Positions 54,888-64,000 of a stretch of DNA of 64,000 bases are shown piece by piece. The stretch is from Maylandia zebra (taxonomy: Eukaryota; Chordata; Actinopteri; Cichliformes; Cichlidae): positions 37,472,623-37,536,622 of the forward strand of contig NC_135172.1 of assembly GCF_041146795.1 (NCBI RefSeq), written 5' to 3'. Under the pieces are notes generated by a model. That model saw only the letters and a program-made list of their open reading frames with translations, had not been told where the DNA came from and searched no databases. The translations under genes were made by a program, and so were the position numbers. Numbering within the stretch: position 1 is the first letter of the stretch; every line of letters starts with the position of its first letter.

Positions 54888-57800
54888 CAAGCACATACAA
54901 ACACACAGCAAGAAACACCATCGAGCCATAACTTTCACAGCACTGTAAAGCAGATGACAGTCCAGGACCAAGACAGGATGGGAATGAATGGTTTCATCAC
55001 GTAATGTCCTGAGACACTAGAAAAGTGGAAGTGAAACGGCATGACAGTGTGTCAGGAAAGTTTCAAGCAACAATAGGGTACGGGCCGTTTGTCAGCCGGC
55101 CAATAAAACTGCACTCTTCCACTGAAAAGCAGAATAAAACACACTGATAAAATCGCTGAACATCCTCACCACTGGACACAGTGAGATCACCCACAGAATA
55201 AATCCCTTTTATGTCACCAACTGTCGTAATGTGTTCATTTGGTAACATCTGACCATCTGGCCCTAACTACACTACCCATGAAATGACTCTAATTCAGAGA
55301 AATAACATGAGCCTCCCTAAGTAGCCATTCACCAGCACATGCTTAAGACTGCGCGTGTGCTAATGCAGACCTGTGAGTGTGACAGAATAAAAAAAGAAAG
55401 GGAAAAATAGTGAGCGTGAACTCGCCAACTAAATTCCTGGATACAGCAGAACGATGTGACAACAGGACAAGGAGGAAGATGAAAAGTGAAATACGCTTTG
55501 CCACTCAATTCCCAAAGTGCGAAGAATACCTTTATAACCTAGCGCTAATTAACCGAGGAGGAACAAGAAGCTTTGTTCTTTCCGCCCTCTTCTTTTTTCC
55601 TGCCTTTTCATGTTTCCTAAACTTTTCACACTGGTTTAAGCTTTAAGCTCTCAAGCACAGAAGCATCTGAACTGATTGCACTAGAGAACCGGGAATCTCA
55701 TAGAAGCCTGAAAACATTTGACAAAATGCCTTGTGGACATCGGAGGCTGTGAACATATCTGTTGACCAGGGTTTAAATGGAAGAGGTATTGTAATGAAAA
55801 AACAGGTTGACTTAAAGATAGTACATTACACTCTTCACCCATGTTTGATTGTATTTAGTCGTACTCCTATTGCAGCGGACACATTTGGGACTGGAAACTT
55901 TTGCACTGGTATCGAGAGGGCCCTGAAGGTGATATTTATATTTGCATTAGAATATGTTACTTCTCCAATCAGTAACCACTGACTCAATGAATAATTTACT
56001 CGAAATCCATCAGCTACATGTTAGTGTATTATTAGCTGATTACCCTTTACTCCCCCCTTTCTCCAGCCTAAAATTTGATTTCTACATGAATTCTTTTAAC
56101 ATTTCTGGGCCAATCTGTGATCTCTTTGCCAGTGACACTTCACAGATGGTCATTTTTCACCAACATCAAGTCAATCTGGTGTACAGATCATGATGCAACT
56201 CCTAGTCAACTGGTGCTCGTCTATGTCTGGGTGTCACGTTTCTAACACATTCAGGCTGTGCATAATTCTCGACTTGCCTGCGGATCAGCAAGTTTGGCCC
56301 AACTGTCCCTCAGATGGACAGTAATGACTTTGCTAGGCCAGACACTGCATAGCCACTCATCTTACAATTGGACAGTCAACCTTTCTCGGGACAGTTGAGT
56401 AATCTTATCTGCAGTGCAACAGTCTGTTGTGCCACAGCAAATATCCAAATGCTTTATGAGGTTGAAATACTATTATAGTGTCCATTGTGGAGAATCAGTT
56501 TTGGAAAAGCTATTTGATTTGTGTTGTAGTCATATCTGGTAATTATAACTGGAGTTTTGGAGACTTCTTTGGAAAAGACACAGGCTGTTAATAAAAGATG
56601 ACAAAAGCGACATGAAAAAAGACCTTGAGTCTTGTATGAGTATGAAATGATGAAGTCTTTCTTTTCTGCCTAGTAACTTATATATAGCTGAAGGTCAACT
56701 TTAATATTAGCACGATCTGACAATGAAATCCAAACATGAGAGAAAAAATATAAATTGTTTTACAGTGTCACAATATCCGTATAACGTTTGGCTTTTCAAT
56801 CTCTCAGCTGACTCTTTGTAATGCCTATGAACCCAAAAGCTTAACAGAAAAGGAAAAAGATACATCTCTTGATGCTAAATACAGAGTTAATATCTTTACT
56901 GCTGATTTTGCATTGTGTAATAGGAAGAAAGCCATTTGCCTTAGTGACAGCACACAAACCTTTTCCCAAAAGAGCGATGGAGTAATGCACTTTCTACTCG
57001 GCAGGAACACACAAAGACAAACACCCCCGACATTTTGTCCTTTTCAATTCAAAGCTGTGGGTTTTTGAACAAGAGTCCCTTACGCTGACAACCTGCAGTG
57101 TTTGAAAGGGGCTTACAGTTATTTTCACAATACATGCTTTTGCCTGATATTTTACTTCTCTTCAGACGGTCCTTACTCTATAAAATCCTCAATGCCAGAT
57201 AATGCCGTAGCACCGATAAAAGTGCAACACATCTGTCCTCTTATAACATCCAATCTGTGCTGCTAAATGTCTACATATCCTTCAGCTTAAACTGAATTTT
57301 AAAATGCCAAATACTTTATACACTCATAGTCTACACAGGTTTCATTAGTTTTTATTTACTGACTACATGATTATTTTTGAGCTGAATGTCAGCCACATTT
57401 TTAAGGCTGCACGCCAAACTATTCATTAAGTTCTTTGCACAATGTCTCTTCACACCCAATACTCCTTTCATTCAAGCTGTAACAGAGGAGTTCTATATGG
57501 ACAACAACTGATTAAGCACAAAAATGTGAATGAAAAGAGAAATATTTGTTTCAGAGATGGAAATATAATAAGATTTTTCTGAAACTGGGGAATAATAAAG
57601 CATTCAGAGATTTTAAATTTCATAATCAAAAGACTTAGCTGTTAACTAGACTGTGCATATTATTGTGCAAATCTACTGATTTGACAGCTCACACAGAGGG
57701 CAGTTTGCACAGAGTCAAAACGCATCCCTGAATTTCTTTCTTTTTTCTTAATTCCCCAGAGTTACAAGAGAGAAGCTAACAAATCTCTTACCTGCTCTTT

Positions 57801-60067
57801 TTAAAATGCATCCTGCTTGACATCCAGCCACAGGCTTCACAGTGACAACTACTTCATCTTGGATTTGCTGACAATCTTTAGGGGAAGCAAAATTTGAAAA
57901 AGACACCAGTTTAAGATATGGTTCATACAATGAAAATGTGTTTTTCTAAAAATCTCTGTGAGCTCCAGTAGCTCTGACAATCCCACAGAAACTGCCACAA
58001 ATGATGAAGAGAGTAACTGAGCGGTTGGGATCATTTGGCCACATATGCAATTTTTCCGAAGGAGATATGTGAGCTTAGAAACACTGACAACTTTACTTTT
58101 TTTATTATGCAGGTCTACCCAAAAAAAACTCCTTCCATGTGAAAAAAAAAATCAATTTCAGATCAATCTAAATTCCTAATGGGTCATCAGCTGGTACCTC
58201 AGTTTACAGAGGAGCCAATATGGAAACCACCTCACATTAGAGAGGGTGGAAATTAGAGGTTACTGGTAACAGCTTTGATTTCTTTGGGGAATTACGATTA
58301 GCAAACACGTGCCTTACTAGAGTATTTAGTATTTGGATATTTGGTTTAAACACTGATGTGCTTGCTGAACATTTATACTTGCAGGGAGATGATCAGAGAT
58401 CATAAGCAGGACGTGGCCATCTTTGGAATAATGTCTTCTGGCTATAATGAGGCTCTGATTGTGTGATAAAGGCCAGTGACTCGAGCAGTCACTTTAATGG
58501 GTCACAAAGGGCTTGTCATGTAACCTTGTGAGAGCATATCAGGTGTTATTATATTTTTGAAAGTCTGAGAGGCTCATTATACTTTTCTCTGCTGTAAAGC
58601 TCTGGGTACTGTCTCTGCTTTCAGTTCCACAAATGCTGCCTTGTAGCATTTAAATAAAAATGCAGATTTCTCGTCCAGGAGCGACTCTGTATCACAAAAA
58701 AAAAAAAAAAAGAACAGAGCTGTAGTTTATGATTATACTGGAATAAAAAAGAATGAAACAGAACAAAAAGCACAGTAATTCGAAGCACACAAGTACGTAT
58801 CCTTGGTTTAAAGAGATAAAAATAATCAGCTAAGTTTCTTTGACAGCTCAAAGCTGTCTCCTGGCTAGTTGCAGAAAGTGCCAACTTATTCCCTCTGAGG
58901 AAGACTCAATATTGAAAACAAGAAAAGGCTTGGTAATAGCTGAGATCCCTCACCGATGCCCCAGTTATATATAGATGAGCTGTGGCCCCAGGACACAACT
59001 TAATGACCATAATAAGACTTGACTGTTTGTTCAAAATCAGCTTAGAGTGCATCTACACTGACCTACAGCATCACTCTAGCCTAGGTTGAATTTAAAAAGG
59101 CGGCATGAGAAGGAACACTCTGTTTTTTGGATGGGTGCAGGGGGAAGGTTAGTGACTGTGATTCCACACAGGCAGATGGACCATGAGCTCCTGAGCCCTC
59201 CTCATTCCACCTCATAGTCTTGATGCAGATCAATTTGGACTTAAGCATTTCTTGCGGCTGTGGCTGCTCTTTAATTCAGCATGGCTGCGTGCTCTACTGA
59301 TTAATGGCAGGTACTTAGCCGGTAGACACGGTCAATAAACGCACTGGCCAAGGAACTTAATACCCAGCTATATGCCAAAGGCAAGAAAGGGTTTCTCCAG
59401 GAGGCAAAGCCACCCAGAGTGGATAGGGATAACAGGAGCAGAGGAAGTCCACAAAGGAAGTCCAAAAACTTATCACAGGCTTTTTTGGGGATTGACCTAC
59501 CAAAGTGAACTTGGATTTAATTTAAAGAACCTGGACTGTGCTGCTGCACCATGTGTGCAAGAGAAAAAGATACAGAGATAAGGAGAGAAAAAGAAATAGA
59601 AGTAAGTGTCCCTTGTGGCTAAAGTTTGCATGCACGTGTCCCAAGGAGAGAATGGATAAAAAAACATAAAGCCAGGATAACCTGGATGTCATGCTAGAGA
59701 CATATTCCGCCCATTAGGCTAATGCATCCAAGGTAAGGGGATGAACTCGTGACTTTAAGATGTCTCCTCATTAATCATATTTCATGCACGCCCTATTTTG
59801 TTCTCTAGCTTATGTATTTACAGGGCTTTCTACGCCGAAGATTTTGCGCCTTTGGAATCCCCTAAAGGCGCGTGCGTCTCACTTTCCATCAGAACACACA
59901 ACTGCGTCATGTAATCCTGTAATCCTTTTGATTACCACCATGCAAACACATGAAATATAACGGCAGTAGAGTGCAAAAAAGAGGGGACATTATTTCCATT
60001 ATGTGTTTACACGTGTTCTTCTTATATTCATAAACCAGGGCGAAAGTTAAATGATGGGCCACATAGC

Positions 60068-60068
<1 letters not shown>

Positions 60069-60119
<51 letters not shown>
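60069..60119. repeat. (AAT)n microsatellite
   Basis: About 17 AAT units. A minus-strand frame across it gives only a leucine run. Confidence 0.95.
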
Positions 60120-60122
<3 letters not shown>

Positions 60123-60250
60123 CATTTATATTCAGTTTGTTTAAGAAAACTATCGCTAATGTTTGTATGAATCGTATGTGTTGGCCAATTTGTCCCTCCG
60201 GAGCTGACTGTTACAATACTGACCTCCAGTGTGTGCACAGAAGGACAAAG

Positions 60251-61050
60251 CAGAGCGTGCCTTGCTTGGTGCGGGACTTCGCCGCTGTCAGTTTGACAGC
60301 AATGTGACCTCCAACGAGCAGCTCCTGCACACAGGCGCTCGGCGTGAGCGCACTCTAAAATAGATCTTCAAGAGTCAAATAAGAAAAGAGATTGTCTGAT
60401 CGACTGTCCAATTTGTTACTGTCAGCCACTTTACACCGACAATGCAGCGAAACTGGACTCACATTAAGCAAGAGCTCCCCCAGCAGTAGCCAACACTGAT
60501 CTTACCGACTATTCCCGTATAACTTGTAAAAAAAAAAATTTAAAAAATGTTTGCTTGCTTATTTGCTTCCTCTCCTCCAATAATCGCTCCCATCTCTTCT
60601 CCGGGGCGGAGCACGTCCCTGCTAGTTCTTTCTGAAAAAAAGAAAAAAGAAAAAGAAAGACACGTGGTTCTTACAAACCTCTCTCAGGACACAGCGGGGA
60701 GGCGGAGGTGGAGAGATGCAGGCGCAGTCGGGGTGGGAGAGGACACGGTGAGGAAGGAGTCCTCTTTCTAACCATGGAAATTTTGCTGCTGAGCAGCGTG
60801 CGCTCTTGGAATAAGGACTTAAAAGACTTGTATATCTCATGCTCTTTCTCCTCCTCCCCTTTTCTCTCTGTTTTCATATGCATAAGAGAGACTTATATGG
60901 AGGATGTGGAACATTGCGGAGAGAAGAAAAATGCAATTTCATGTATATTTTTTATTGTGAAAAGTGCGCTCAAGTCTTAATTGGATATTTCTTTTTTCGG
61001 ATTATTTCCGCACATTAATTTTTTTGTAAAAATCAAAACTGGACTTAAAA
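60251..61050 (+). promoter_or_regulatory. adra2c: adra2c promoter/5' leader region
   Basis: This segment between the microsatellite and the adra2c start is less AT-rich, with CpG-containing patches near 60260-60350 and 60600-60760. It holds a palindrome GCTGTCA-GTT-TGACAGC at 60284-60300, a TAAAATA-like box near 60353-60362, and an upstream ORF (60774-60980). The transcription start is not determinable from sequence, so which parts are promoter and which leader is inference. Confidence 0.4.
60774..60980 (+). other. Upstream ORF in adra2c leader (68 codons)
   Basis: The ATG sits in ACCATGG, a strong Kozak context. The frame runs 68 codons and stops 70 bases before the adra2c ATG, so it does not overlap the receptor. 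The peptide is unrecognised. It would matter only if the transcript starts upstream of 60774, which is unknown. Confidence 0.4.
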
Positions 61051-62400
61051 ATGGATTTCTTTAATATCTCCAGCCTGGACGACAGGGTAGAGGCAGAAAA
61101 TATCTCCTCTAATTCAACCTCTGAGAGCCAGTATACCCTGCTCGCTATCTGGTGTCTTGCTGGACTTGTCAGCTTCCTGATTTTGTTTACAATAGTCGGG
61201 AACGTTTTGGTTGTTATCGCCGTTTTAACGAGCAGAGCTCTAAAACCACCCCAGAACCTCTTTCTCGTCTCCTTGGCCAGTGCGGACATACTGGTAGCCA
61301 CTCTGGTCATGCCCTTTTCACTGGCAAATGAACTTATGGGTTTCTGGTTTTTTGGCAAAATTTGGTGTGACATCTATCTAGCTCTGGATGTTTTGTTCTG
61401 CACCTCTTCTATTGTTCACCTGTGCGCTATTAGTTTGGACAGGTACTGGTCTGTGACACAGGCTGTAGAGTACAACTTAAAGAGAACACCTAAACGAGTT
61501 AAAGGCATGATTGTTGTGGTCTGGTTGATCTCAGCCATAATATCCTTCCCTCCACTGATATCAATGGACAGAAGCAGCAGCGAGGCCAGTCCCCAGTGTA
61601 TGCTGAATGATGAGACCTGGTACATCCTCTACTCCAGCATAGGATCATTCTTTGCTCCCTGTGTTATTATGATCCTGGTCTATATTCGGATCTACCAAGT
61701 GGCAAAAACCAGGACCAGAACATTGTCAGAGAAGAAAAGGGATGTGGATTCACCGCTGGAGAATGGGATGGACCAAGCTGAACCGGGCATAGGCGGGTCT
61801 TTAAAGTCCAACAGGGGCGGGAGCATGAAAAATCAGGAACGCCAGAATGGGCATTGCCATGAGCAAGCGGTTCGAACACCCCTACCAAACGAGCCAAAAC
61901 ATCCAACAGACAACGATGACGACTTTGAAGATAGTAGCTCGTCAGACGAGAAACTTAAAAAAAGTTCTTGCTCCTCAAAACATCATCATGAAGACAGAAA
62001 AGACAGGAAGGCTAGCCGAAAGAGCAGCTCCGCCTCTAAATACTCCAGCAGGAAGTCGCGTGCCAGTTCCAAATCCATAGACTTATTTTCATCTCGTCGC
62101 AAACGTCGGAGCACTGTCAATCGGAAGAAAGTCTCAGCTGCTCGGGAGAAACGCTTCACCTTCGTCCTTGCTGTGGTCATGGGCGTATTTGTTGTCTGCT
62201 GGTTCCCATTCTTCTTCTCCTACAGTCTGTATGGAATTTGCCGTGAACCATGCCAGATCCCTCTAACACTTTTCAAGTTCTTTTTTTGGATCGGCTACTG
62301 CAACAGCTCACTAAACCCAGTAATCTACACTATCTTCAACCAGGACTTCCGCAGAGCCTTCCAGAAAATCCTTTGTAAGTCATGGAAACGCTCTTTTTGA
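61051..62400 (+). CDS. adra2c: Alpha-2C adrenergic receptor (449 aa, intronless)
   Basis: A class A GPCR for adrenaline and noradrenaline that couples to Gi/o and lowers cAMP, acting in the plasma membrane of neurons and other cells. Seven membrane segments are clear: D79 in SLASAD (sodium site), D113 in ALDVLFC (amine-binding), DRY 130-132, C106 and C183 (disulfide), CWFP 383-386 and NPVIY 422-426. N5, N17 and N21 are potential glycosylation sites and C442 a palmitoylation site. Subtype 2C rather than 2A, 2B or 2D is supported by [38 protein letters not shown] and YSLYGICRE. The long third intracellular loop holds an acidic FEDSSSSDE stretch resembling GRK phosphorylation sites of alpha-2A, then a Ser/Lys/Arg-rich run. 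The start ATG has A at -3 and G at +4. A single coding exon is usual for the family. Confidence is high for family and good for subtype. Confidence 0.95.
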   Translation: MDFFNISSLDDRVEAENISSNSTSESQYTLLAIWCLAGLVSFLILFTIVGNVLVVIAVLTSRALKPPQNLFLVSLASADILVATLVMPFSLANELMGFWFFGKIWCDIYLALDVLFCTSSIVHLCAISLDRYWSVTQAVEYNLKRTPKRVKGMIVVVWLISAIISFPPLISMDRSSSEASPQCMLNDETWYILYSSIGSFFAPCVIMILVYIRIYQVAKTRTRTLSEKKRDVDSPLENGMDQAEPGIGGSLKSNRGGSMKNQERQNGHCHEQAVRTPLPNEPKHPTDNDDDFEDSSSSDEKLKKSSCSSKHHHEDRKDRKASRKSSSASKYSSRKSRASSKSIDLFSSRRKRRSTVNRKKVSAAREKRFTFVLAVVMGVFVVCWFPFFFSYSLYGICREPCQIPLTLFKFFFWIGYCNSSLNPVIYTIFNQDFRRAFQKILCKSWKRSF

Positions 62401-64000
62401 AGGATACAGCACGGCTGGGTGTGTAAGACCTTTTACTTTGCAGACAATAAGCTATGCTGTTCTGAACCGTTTGATAATGTGCTGGCCTCGGGTGTTTTCA
62501 CATCTGTACTTTCAGGGACTGCATTAGAAATGAAGGCGTGATTAAAAGACCTAACAAAATGCACAAAGAAGGGGCTTAAACTACAGGTTCTCTGATAATA
62601 TTCACATAGGAGGCTTATTTGATGGCTTTTAGGCTGTGTTTCCCTGATGTGGGCTTTGGTTCACCCTATACTGCTTTTCTCTTCACCTAAATAACATAAA
62701 TGGTTTCCTAACAGGTACTGATGCATGCCTGCCACAGTGGCTGCACTTCATGAACTTCCCAGGAGGCAAAGGGTTTACAGAGACAGAGCCAATTTACAAT
62801 GTGACCTCATTCACTGAATATAATGCGAAAGCCATGACAATCTCCTCACAACTGTTGTTTGTGACTTTAGATAATAGTATGTATCTTTTCTCTCTATCTA
62901 TAAATCTGTTTTTCTTTAACTTCCTATGTCAAACTCTCGACAGGAGGACCAATGGGACGAAGGGGCTCTTTGCTTACTGTTAAAGTAGCAAAAGTGTTTC
63001 ACACAAAAAACTAACAAAAGAAAACAAACAAAAAAAAAGACATCTTGAAAAACAACAAATTCATATTTCTGCCTCAGTGTTTTGTGTGAACTTAAAAATG
63101 CCTAAACTGTGTGCTGCAGTGGAAACTTTTGTCATGTTATGGTGGACTTTGATTGGACGACACGTGCAGTACAGTGGTATCACAGACAGGCATGTTCACC
63201 TTCCTCACACTGCCGAGGAAAGCTGATGGAATACTGAGGTAGTACTGAAGCAGATGGGCATCTACTGAGGCATTCACTGTTTGTGCATATTTGTGTGTGT
63301 GTATGTGTGTGTGCGTGTGTGTGTCTGTGTGTGCAGTCTGGGGGGTTTACCGCATCTTATCCCACCTGCCTGTTAGTGAATGTGTGTGCATGTCTGAATG
63401 TTTGCGTGTAAGCCTACTTTTCCAAATGGCCTGATTCTTTCTGGTCAAATGTGTATCTATTCTTCTGCTTCTTATTTTTGTCATTCAACTTCTCTCCCTT
63501 ATAGCCACAGTTAAAACCAAACACCTTATTGCTGTTTCAGTGTATGCTGCTCACACCCATATTTAGTAAGAACACTCAAGCATTTGTAGCCAGAAGGGCA
63601 GATGCTTTGTTCAAGTGTAAATAATTAAGATGATACAGTATTATTGTGTGGTGCCTCATAATCACACGTGTAAAGGATAACAATATTTTGTTTGTAAAAT
63701 GAACAACACTCTGCGAGATTTCTATGTTACACCAACCTCTGTCCTTTTCTAAAAGAACAAGTGTTCACTTCTCTGCTTTGAACACATCTGAAAAGATCAA
63801 ATAAAGAAATCTCTTAAGCTATCTTCTGAAGACTACAAGAGTGCATTAGTGCATTTGTTGTTACTGTATGGGATTTTTTGCCGCTCTGCCACTGTTGGTA
63901 TAAAATGCACACCATCTGAGTGATCCATTGATTTACTTCCTCAAATTTCTGATTGCACCTTGACTTCTCACTGCAGCTACATGCTAAGCCAGTTTGTTAC
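62401..64000 (+). other. adra2c 3' UTR and flank
   Basis: Non-coding sequence after the stop. A canonical AATAAA at 63800-63805 is a candidate polyadenylation signal giving a 3' UTR of about 1.4 kb. A GT-rich microsatellite lies at 63293-63334. No further gene before the window end. Confidence 0.5.
63293..63334. repeat. (GT)n imperfect microsatellite
   Basis: GT units interrupted by single A, C and T substitutions. Confidence 0.9.

Larger units (their letters stand above)
54181..60250. other. Non-coding interval upstream of adra2c
   Basis: No exon or large repeat recognised in about 6 kb. It contains a C-rich tract at 54845-54887, a poly(A) run at 58695-58711 and an AAT repeat at 60069-60119. 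As the nearest upstream flank of adra2c it may hold regulatory DNA, but the sequence alone does not identify any element. Confidence 0.5.

Noticed and set aside
60708..60773. N-terminal extension of the uORF to an earlier start
   Set aside because: The earlier ATG at 60715 lies in a different frame, and the start implied at 60708 is not supported; the ACCATGG at 60774 is the only strong start in that frame.
61002..61373. Minus-strand 123-codon frame opposite adra2c
   Set aside because: Antisense shadow of the conserved receptor coding sequence.
1..64000. A novel multi-gene system such as a biosynthetic cluster or defence island
   Set aside because: Only one host gene is certain; all other long frames belong to known retroelement families.

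Overview
The window looks like a teleost fish chromosome segment. It carries one complete, intronless vertebrate receptor gene in a large AT-rich non-coding landscape full of fish-type transposable elements: BEL/Pao, Rex1-like and Rex3-like LINEs, a fish L1, hAT, Tc1 and piggyBac-like relics, and a Penelope-like remnant. There are no operons, bacterial genes, CRISPR arrays or recognisable tRNA/rRNA genes.

Layout. 1-2.3 kb: non-coding DNA with a non-autonomous hAT element (1285-2275, perfect 8-bp target duplication). 3.1-10.9 kb: a complete, very young BEL/Pao LTR retrotransposon with 518-bp LTRs differing at one base, a 5-bp target duplication and one uninterrupted 1951-codon gag-pol frame. 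It appears to have landed a few bases inside a possible last coding exon of an unrecognised host gene. 13.8-14.7 kb: a 5'-truncated Rex3/RTE-like LINE with a GATG tail. 23.9-25.2 kb: a truncated Rex1-like LINE. 25.7 kb: a pure poly(T) tract between 12-bp direct repeats. 27.6-27.9 kb: a small TTAA-flanked MITE. 30.2 kb and 46.0 kb: Tc1-like debris. 40.5-41.9 kb: a 5'-truncated fish L1 with a 17-bp target duplication. 42.7-45.6 kb: small pieces of Tc1-like, hAT, Penelope-like and other retroelement sequence. 47.0-54.0 kb: two Rex1-like elements head to head. The minus-strand copy is nearly complete but split by two solo LTRs, each with its own 5-bp target duplication; the plus-strand copy has a nearly intact RT with one frameshift. 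54-60 kb: non-coding. 61,051-62,400: adra2c, the alpha-2C adrenergic receptor, with a leader containing an upstream ORF and a 3' UTR with a poly(A) signal near 63.8 kb.

The only confidently functional host gene is adra2c, a Gi-coupled catecholamine receptor. The rest is mobile-element biology, and the insertion order can be read from target duplications and nesting. I did not find evidence of a novel multi-gene biological system. The most interesting signals are the near-pristine BEL element and its possible disruption of a host exon, the doubly interrupted Rex1-like element whose frame is otherwise open, the poly(T)-only insertion, and the uORF and TM5 serine of adra2c.
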